Below, in pieces: positions 15,508 through 20,598 of a stretch of DNA of 20,598 nucleotides. The notes below the pieces were generated by a model. The model had not been told where the DNA came from, searched no databases, and was given only the letters and a program-made list of their open reading frames with translations. The translations under genes and the position numbers were made by a program. Every line of letters begins with the position of its first letter. The first letter of the stretch is position 1. This DNA comes from Roseovarius sp. (GTDB taxonomy: Bacteria; Pseudomonadota; Alphaproteobacteria; Rhodobacterales; Rhodobacteraceae), in assembly GCA_007125415.1 (NCBI GenBank), contig SLDH01000292.1:1-20598 (forward strand), given 5' to 3'.

Positions 15508-16497
15508 ATGAGCCTCATCCCTTCCCTGCGCGAAATCGGTCGCGACAACATCCGCAAGGCGGTCATCATCGGCAGCACCGCCCCCCTGCCCCGCACCCTG
15601 CGCGTGGCGCAGCGCCGCGCGCGGCTGGGCGCTCTGGAAGTGGATATCGCGCGACGCTCCTCGCTGATCATCATCGCCCATCCCAAAAGCGGCAATACCT
15701 GGCTCAAGGTCATGCTCACCCGGCTCTACGCACAGCGCCACGGCATCCCCGAGGCGGATTTCGCACGCTACCCCGCTCTTGCGGATGCCAATCCCGATAT
15801 TCCCGGCTTTGCCGCCACCAATGGATGGTACAGCTATGAGCGCGCTGTGGGCGATCTGCTGCAACCGGGCGTGACGCAGGATCAAGGACTCAAGCAGAAG
15901 CCCGTGATGCTGCTGGCGCGCAACCCGCTCGATATCGCGGTGTCGTGGTTCTTCCAGTTCACCAAGCGGCAATCCGATCACAAGCAGGAGTTGATCAATG
16001 CCGGGCTCACCACGCCCGTTGACCGCGGCAATATCGAGATGTGGGATTTCGTGCGCCATAGCGAGATCGGCCTGCCGTCGCTCATCGCCTTTCTCAACCA
16101 TTGGGAAGCCGCGCTGTCGCAGCTGGATCACACGTTGCTGACCTCCTACGAGGCGCTGCGCGCGGATCCGGCCCGCGTGCTGGAGCAGATCACCACACTG
16201 ATGGGCGACAGCTTTTCGGAGGAAGAGATCGCCGATGCCGTCGCTTTCGGGTCCTTCGACAATCTGCGCAAGATGGAGACGGAAGGTTTCTTCCGCTCGG
16301 GCGGGCTCACGCTGCGCAATGCGGATGACCCTGAAAGCTTCAAGGTGCGCCGCGCCAAGGTGGGCGGCTACCGCGATTATTTCTCCGACACTCAGGTGGC
16401 AGAACTTGAGGGGCTGGTTGCGCGTGACCTCTCGCCGGGGCTGAAAACGCTGCTGGGGCTCGAGAGCCTGCAGCCCGCCGCACCGGCCGGCGGGTGA
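15508..16497 (+). CDS. PAPS-type sulfotransferase, divergent third copy
   Basis: This encodes a 329-residue P-loop sulfotransferase. PKSGNTW (59-65) is the PAPS 5'-loop, LLARNPLDIAVSWFF is the 3'-phosphate site, and VRRAKVGGYRDYF near residue 285 is the C-terminal PAPS motif, shared word for word with the two paralogs upstream. The middle and N-terminal parts differ strongly from them. At the position where both paralogs have the catalytic THD, this protein reads TNG (N105 in IPGFAATNGWY), so the usual base appears lost or moved. It opens a four-gene unit: the next start is 6 bases after its stop. The ribosome site is weak (GGGA before ATG). It may modify a lipid or glycan together with the downstream enzymes. 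Confidence 0.83.
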   Translation: MSLIPSLREIGRDNIRKAVIIGSTAPLPRTLRVAQRRARLGALEVDIARRSSLIIIAHPKSGNTWLKVMLTRLYAQRHGIPEADFARYPALADANPDIPGFAATNGWYSYERAVGDLLQPGVTQDQGLKQKPVMLLARNPLDIAVSWFFQFTKRQSDHKQELINAGLTTPVDRGNIEMWDFVRHSEIGLPSLIAFLNHWEAALSQLDHTLLTSYEALRADPARVLEQITTLMGDSFSEEEIADAVAFGSFDNLRKMETEGFFRSGGLTLRNADDPESFKVRRAKVGGYRDYFSDTQVAELEGLVARDLSPGLKTLLGLESLQPAAPAGG

Positions 16498-16503
16498 GCC
16501 TCC

Positions 16504-17688
16504 TTGACCGCGCAGCAGACAGCGCCGCGCATCTGGCGGGTCCTGGGCGACAAGCGCGGCGATAACGGCCAGGTGGAGCGGGTGGCGCGGGCGCTCGAGG
16601 CGCGCCATGGCTGGAAGAGCGCCCTGCGGCATCTCGAGATGCAGCCGAAATTCGTGCTTGGAAAGCCGCGCGTGGGGCCCACGCTCTACCATCTTGATCC
16701 GGCGCGCAGCGACCCGCTCGAGCCGCCCTGGCCCGATCTCATCCTCACCAGCGGGCGGCGCCCGGCCAATGCCGCGCTCTGGATCAAGCAACAATCGGGC
16801 GGGCGTGCGAAGATCGTGCTTCTCGGCAAGCCCTCGGGCTGGATGGCGCATTTCGACCTCATCGTGACCAGCGCCGAAACCCTGCCCGCACCATATGACA
16901 ATGTGCTGCATATCGGCCTGCCGCTGATGGATGTCGATCCCGCGCGGCTCGAAGAAGGCGAGGCCCGGTGGCGCGCGGATCTCGCCCCCCTGCCCCGGCC
17001 GCTCACGGCCTTTCTCATTGGCGGACCCACCAACCCCTTTCGCTACACCGCCGCCGTGCAGGCGCGGCTGCGCCGCCGCATCGAAGAGGTGCTGGACGCA
17101 GGCGGCACGGCCTATCTCGTGGGTTCGCGGCGCACGCCGCCGGGGTTCATGGAGGGGCTTGCCCGGGGTTTCGACGGGATGGTGCAGGTTTTTGACTGGG
17201 CGCAGGCTACGGGCGAGAACCCCTATGCCGGGCTGCTGGCGCTGGCGGATCGCTTCGTGGTTACCGGCGACAGTATTTCGATGCAGGTCGAGGTGGTGCG
17301 CCTTGGCAAGCCGCTCGAGATCGTCCCGCTGCCCACGGGCTGGCTCGGCAGGCTCGACAATGGCAGGCGTCGCCTCAGCGCCTGGCTCTTTCAGCCCCGG
17401 CGCGACGGGCGGCACATGGCCGAGACCGCGCGGATCACGCTCGCCCGCCTGCTCTACCGCCTGAAGCTCCTGCCGCAGACGCGGCATTTCCCGGCCTTTC
17501 ACCAGATGCTGATCGAACGCGGGCTGGCAAGCTGGATCGGGGAGGATACCACGCCCGTGTCTGAGCCCATGTCTGAGCCCGAGTATGGGCAAGCCGATGC
17601 GCTTGAAACCGATGCCGACATGGCCCGGATACTCGCTCGGATCGAGAGGCTGCTGGCGGCGAACGGCTTCTCCGGAGGCCGGCCATGA
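16504..17688 (+). CDS. ELM1/DUF1022-family protein (GT-B-like)
   Basis: This encodes a 394-residue protein. The N-terminus PRIWRVLGDKRGDNGQVERVA, followed by LILTSGRRPANAALWIKQ and IVLLGKPSGWMAHFDLIVTS, matches my memory of the ELM1 family, which includes plant mitochondrial fission protein ELM1 and many alphaproteobacterial proteins. A second Rossmann-like half contains AFLIGGPTNPFRY and RFVVTGDSISMQVEVV; the latter resembles the donor-binding region of GT-B glycosyltransferases. Its biochemical function is unknown. The TTG at 16504 is the only start between the in-frame stop at 16495-16497 and the conserved N-terminus. A short acidic linker near residue 355 contains a 12-bp tandem repeat. 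The stop overlaps the next start as ATGA, so it belongs to the lipid-enzyme unit. Confidence 0.75.
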   Translation: MTAQQTAPRIWRVLGDKRGDNGQVERVARALEARHGWKSALRHLEMQPKFVLGKPRVGPTLYHLDPARSDPLEPPWPDLILTSGRRPANAALWIKQQSGGRAKIVLLGKPSGWMAHFDLIVTSAETLPAPYDNVLHIGLPLMDVDPARLEEGEARWRADLAPLPRPLTAFLIGGPTNPFRYTAAVQARLRRRIEEVLDAGGTAYLVGSRRTPPGFMEGLARGFDGMVQVFDWAQATGENPYAGLLALADRFVVTGDSISMQVEVVRLGKPLEIVPLPTGWLGRLDNGRRRLSAWLFQPRRDGRHMAETARITLARLLYRLKLLPQTRHFPAFHQMLIERGLASWIGEDTTPVSEPMSEPEYGQADALETDADMARILARIERLLAANGFSGGRP

Positions 17689-18671
17689 CCGCCTCTCATA
17701 TCATCATGCTGAGCAACCCCACCAGCGGGAACAATCGCAAACACTGGGCGCGGATCGAGGCGCTGCTGGCCGCCCATCCGCAGATCATCCATCACATCAC
17801 GCCGGATTCCGACGCGGCGAGAGCGCTGATCGCAATGCTGGCCAAGGCGCCGCCCGATGTCATCGTCATCAATGGCGGCGATGGCACGATCGCAGCCACG
17901 ATCGGGATGATCGTGCAGAACTGGCCCGCCGCGCAACATCCTCTTTTCATCGTCCTGCCGGGCGGCACCGCCAACATGACAGCAGGCGATATCGGCATGG
18001 CCTCCGCCCACGCGCGGGCGCTCCGGCGGTTCCGCTCCTGGCTCAATGCTGGAGCACCACTCACCGGCAAGACACGCCAGCGCCACATCATGCAGGTTGC
18101 GGGGGCGGCTGACGGGCAGCTGCGCCATGGCATGTTTCTGGGCACCGGCGCGGTAATGCAGGCCACACGTTATGCTCATAGTAATGTTCATTCGAAAGGT
18201 CTGGGCGGCGAGATCAGCCTTATGCTGATCCTCATCCGGGCTCTCTGGGGGCTGATGCGGCAGGACCCGCGCTTTTACCAGCCTACCAATGTGAGCCTTG
18301 CCCTGCACGGCGCGGATGGCATGCCTCTTACGCGCGACACCGCACCCATGCTGATCCTCGTGGCCAGCACGCTGGAGCGGCTTTCGCTGGGTATCCGCCC
18401 CTTCTGGGCCGAGCGCGGCGGCGCGATCGGGCTTACGACGATTCGCGGCGGCGCGAAGCGCTTCGGTCGCGCCATTCTCTCACTGCTGCGCGGGCGCCCC
18501 AACCGGCATGTCACGGCACAAAATGGCTATGAGAGCTTTCGCGGCGATGCGATCCGCCTCCATTTCACCGGCGAGTTGAACCTTGATGGCGAGCTTTTTG
18601 AGACCGCAGGGGCCGATGCCCCGCTCAGCATCACCGCGCAGGGGCCGGTGCGATTTCTGTGCCCGCGATGA
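17685..18671 (+). CDS. Diacylglycerol kinase-family lipid kinase
   Basis: This encodes a 328-residue protein. The diacylglycerol kinase catalytic domain is clear: LSNPTSGNN (9-17) at the start, VINGGDGTIAA (61-71) with the GGDGT nucleotide-binding motif, and LPGGTANM (91-98). A C-terminal beta domain of the YegS/DgkB type ends near INITAQGPVR-like sequence (SITAQGPVRFL). Such enzymes phosphorylate diacylglycerol or related lipids, and sometimes sphingoid bases, at the membrane surface using ATP. It overlaps the genes on both sides by ATGA. Its product would be the substrate of the Tam41-like enzyme encoded next, which supports phosphatidate as the product. Exact lipid specificity cannot be read here. 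Confidence 0.85.
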   Translation: MTASHIIMLSNPTSGNNRKHWARIEALLAAHPQIIHHITPDSDAARALIAMLAKAPPDVIVINGGDGTIAATIGMIVQNWPAAQHPLFIVLPGGTANMTAGDIGMASAHARALRRFRSWLNAGAPLTGKTRQRHIMQVAGAADGQLRHGMFLGTGAVMQATRYAHSNVHSKGLGGEISLMLILIRALWGLMRQDPRFYQPTNVSLALHGADGMPLTRDTAPMLILVASTLERLSLGIRPFWAERGGAIGLTTIRGGAKRFGRAILSLLRGRPNRHVTAQNGYESFRGDAIRLHFTGELNLDGELFETAGADAPLSITAQGPVRFLCPR

Positions 18672-19618
18672 CCCGGCCACCTGCCTATCCCACGCCCGAG
18701 GGGCCGACACCGGAAAGCTCGTCAGAGTTGCGCGCCCTTCTCGGTGCGCTAAGCGAACGCTTTGGCGACGGGTTGCAGGCAATCATCCTCTATGGGTCCT
18801 GTCTGCGTTCGGGTGATCTGACCGAGGGGCTTGTTGATCTCTATGCGCTGGTCGAGCCGACGCCTCGCTCCGAGCCCCGCGCGTTCTTGCGCATTGCCGG
18901 GCGTATCCTGCCGCCCAATGTCTATTACCTCGAAGCGTCGTCAGGCGAGCAAACCGTGCGTTGCAAATACGCGGTGCTCAGCCTTGCGCAATTTGAGCGC
19001 GGCACGAGCGCGCGCTGGTTCCAGTCCTATCTCTGGGGGCGGTTCGCCCAACCGGTGAAAGTGGTCTGGGCGCAGAACGCCACCATTGCGGCACGGCTGG
19101 ACGCCGCGTTCTTTCGTGCGGGCGAAACGCTGCTGCGCCGCAGCCTGCCCGCCCTGCCCGCAGAGGGGCGCGTGGATGATCTGTGGCAGGCGGCCCTTGC
19201 CCTCAGCTATGGCACCGAGCTGCGCGCCGAGCAGCAGGGACGCAGCGCTGAGCTGGTCGCGCAGGGCCGGGCCTTCTTCACCGCGATGACCGAGGCCTTG
19301 CAGCCCCGCCTCGCGGACCTGTTGCAGATCTACACAGCGGATGACGGCAGCCTTCTCTACCGCGCGCAGGTTCCACGCCGCGCGCGGCGCATCGCACCGT
19401 TGCTCTGGGGGCTGCGCCGGGTGCAGGGCAAGGCGCTGTCCCTCACGCGGCTCGTCAAGGCGCTCTTCACCTTCGAGGGCGGGCTCGATTACATCGCCTG
19501 GAAACTCACGCGCCATTCGGGCCAGGTGGTGGAAATCCCCGACCGGGTTCGCCGCCGGCCGCTTGTGCATATCTGGGGGTTCTGCTGGCAGCTTTACCGA
19601 CGTGGGGTTTTCCGCTGA
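18668..19618 (+). CDS. Tam41-like phosphatidate cytidylyltransferase (CDP-diacylglycerol synthase)
   Basis: This encodes a 316-residue protein with a nucleotidyltransferase-fold start: AIILYGSCLRSG (YGS at 42-44), then VDLYALVEP with D57. Only one acidic residue is in the usual DxD place, as I recall also for mitochondrial Tam41. KYAVLSLAQF (100-109) and YLWGRFAQPVKVVW (121-134) correspond to the KYGVVS...YLAGRLQKPVKI block of Tam41. RLVKALFTFEGGLDYIAWKL (261-280) resembles its C-terminal helices. Tam41 makes CDP-diacylglycerol from phosphatidate and CTP and is unrelated to the membrane enzyme CdsA. The ATG at 18668 overlaps the kinase stop (ATGA). The assignment rests on remembered motifs; an uncharacterised nucleotidyltransferase is the alternative. 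Confidence 0.65.
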   Translation: MTRPPAYPTPEGPTPESSSELRALLGALSERFGDGLQAIILYGSCLRSGDLTEGLVDLYALVEPTPRSEPRAFLRIAGRILPPNVYYLEASSGEQTVRCKYAVLSLAQFERGTSARWFQSYLWGRFAQPVKVVWAQNATIAARLDAAFFRAGETLLRRSLPALPAEGRVDDLWQAALALSYGTELRAEQQGRSAELVAQGRAFFTAMTEALQPRLADLLQIYTADDGSLLYRAQVPRRARRIAPLLWGLRRVQGKALSLTRLVKALFTFEGGLDYIAWKLTRHSGQVVEIPDRVRRRPLVHIWGFCWQLYRRGVFR

Positions 19619-19637
19619 TTTTACCGCGCGCAACGCA

Positions 19638-19666
19638 TGGAACATGCGGGCTTGCTGCTGTATAGT
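19638..19666 (+). promoter_or_regulatory. Candidate promoter for the second glycosyltransferase gene
   Basis: TATAGT (19661-19666, five of six matches to TATAAT) lies in the 88-base gap before the ATG at 19707. The best -35 at 17 bases spacing is TGGAAC (19638-19643), which is weak (three of six). This suggests the last gene can be transcribed separately from the upstream unit. Confidence 0.4.
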
Positions 19667-19706
19667 GCCGCTCAACCTCCGTTCAACAGCTGGCAGATCA
19701 CATATC

Positions 19707-20598
19707 ATGAAATACGGCGTCTTCATCCAGACCAATCACAAGCAGATCGTCGGTGCGATCGTGGCCGAACATGCGCTGCGGCGCTATTCGCTCAACAATG
19801 ACAAGTTCGATGTGCATCTTGTGGATAGCCGGGACTATCCTTTCTTCGCCGCGCGCGAAGGACAGGAATATCTGCGCGACGGGATTTACCGGACCTGGCT
19901 CAACGATGATCTGCAATCCTTCACGCCGACCCGCATGATGCCGCCCGAACTCATGGGCTATGAAGGCCGCGCTGTCGTGATCGACCCCGACATTTTCGCC
20001 TGTGTGGACATCTGGGATCTCTTGAGCCGTGACATGGGTGGCAAGGCGATCCTTGCGCGCATGCGTTCGGGCCCCAAGGGGTTGATCGACGGAAATTTCG
20101 CGTCAAGCGCAATGCTGCTTGACTGTGCGCAACTGACCCATTGGAAAGTCGAGGAGCAGTTCAACGCCATGTTCGACGGCGATCTCGATTATCAGGACTG
20201 GATCGGCCTGCGCAAGGAGCCGCGCGAGACGATCGACCTTTTCGAGAAAGAGTGGAACGATTTCGACAAGTTCACGCCGGAAACCAAGATGCTGCATACC
20301 ACGCGGCGCAAGACCCAGCCCTGGAAGACCGGGCTGAAAGTGGATTGGCGGCCCGCCGAGCGCTTCCGCGCCTTCCCGCCCGCAGGCTGGGTGCTGCGCC
20401 TGCGCCGTCAGCTTTTCGGAGAATATGGGCTCATGGGCAATTACAAGGCCCATCCCGACAAGAATCAGGAGCGTTTCTTCCTTGGCCTGCTCAAGGAATG
20501 CGTGAACGAAGGCAAGATCACAGAGGAATTCCTGCGCGCCGAAATGGCCCAGAACCACGTGCGCCATGATGCGCTCGAGATTCTGGAGCGCACGCCCG
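19707..20598 (+). CDS. GT8-like glycosyltransferase, paralog B (3' end outside window)
   Basis: The frame from the ATG at 19707 is open for 297 codons to the window edge with no stop. It starts MKYGVFIQTNHKQIVGAIVA and aligns nearly end to end with the minus-strand glycosyltransferase at 14213-15151. Shared blocks include LQSFTPTR, GRAVVIDPD (DxD at 93-95), QLTHWK, RKTQPWKTG (201-209), YKAHPD and QNHVRHDA. By comparison with that paralog only about 10-15 residues are missing. It is expected to be a soluble GT-A-type sugar transferase acting with the sulfotransferases and lipid enzymes around it; donor and acceptor are unknown. There is no strong Shine-Dalgarno sequence. The coding call is very secure, the enzyme class moderately so. 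Confidence 0.68.
   Translation, partial: MKYGVFIQTNHKQIVGAIVAEHALRRYSLNNDKFDVHLVDSRDYPFFAAREGQEYLRDGIYRTWLNDDLQSFTPTRMMPPELMGYEGRAVVIDPDIFACVDIWDLLSRDMGGKAILARMRSGPKGLIDGNFASSAMLLDCAQLTHWKVEEQFNAMFDGDLDYQDWIGLRKEPRETIDLFEKEWNDFDKFTPETKMLHTTRRKTQPWKTGLKVDWRPAERFRAFPPAGWVLRLRRQLFGEYGLMGNYKAHPDKNQERFFLGLLKECVNEGKITEEFLRAEMAQNHVRHDALEILERTP

Noticed and set aside
15457..17592. Very long (711-codon) open frame on the minus strand
   Set aside because: It lies antisense to the third sulfotransferase and ELM1-like genes, has the His/Arg/Gly-rich composition of a shadow frame, and shows no domain. High GC content explains its length.
1..20598. CRISPR arrays, tRNA or rRNA genes, insertion sequences, integrases
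   Set aside because: None seen: no regularly spaced repeats, no tRNA cloverleaf or CCA end noticed, and no transposase or integrase motifs in any frame read.

Overview
The window looks like a chromosomal segment of an alphaproteobacterium, most probably a Rhodobacterales (Roseobacter-type) species. The grounds are high GC coding sequence, the gene order dnaB-alr-mlaE-mlaF-pqiA-like-radA-cvpA-purF, an intergenic element of the kind I remember from this order, and a flavin monooxygenase closely resembling marine trimethylamine monooxygenases. This was read by eye; no database search was run.

Region 1 (1-8227) is a housekeeping block, all on the plus strand. It holds the 3' part of the replicative helicase gene dnaB, alanine racemase, the permease and ATPase of an Mla-type lipid transporter (each overlapping the previous gene by an ATGA), a single-domain PqiA-like membrane protein, the recombination ATPase RadA, CvpA, and PurF, the first committed enzyme of purine synthesis.

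Region 2 (8228-12060) is an accessory module. A GntR/FadR-type regulator converges on a type-I periplasmic-binding-fold protein that has no visible signal peptide. That gene diverges from a Tmm-like flavin monooxygenase. The gntR promoter and the monooxygenase promoter region share the exact 12-mer TCTGGTTCAAAC and several TGGT/ACCA half-sites, so one regulator probably controls both. The gntR -10 box lies so close to its ATG that the mRNA should be leaderless or nearly so. The monooxygenase gene ends at a strong intrinsic terminator whose 3' arm and T-tract have been tandemly copied.

Region 3 (12100-20598) looks like a cell-surface or lipid modification locus. Two overlapping paralogous PAPS sulfotransferases face a GT8-like glycosyltransferase on the minus strand. 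A divergent transcription unit then encodes a third, divergent sulfotransferase, an ELM1-family (DUF1022) protein, a diacylglycerol kinase-family lipid kinase, and a protein I read as a Tam41-type phosphatidate cytidylyltransferase. A second GT8-like glycosyltransferase, paralogous to the first, runs off the right edge. The kinase and the Tam41-like protein would form a soluble route from diacylglycerol through phosphatidate to CDP-diacylglycerol. Both ELM1 and Tam41 are better known as mitochondrial proteins of eukaryotes. Lipid recycling coupled to synthesis of a sulfated glycoconjugate is a reasonable hypothesis for this locus; it is inference from gene content, not something the sequence proves.
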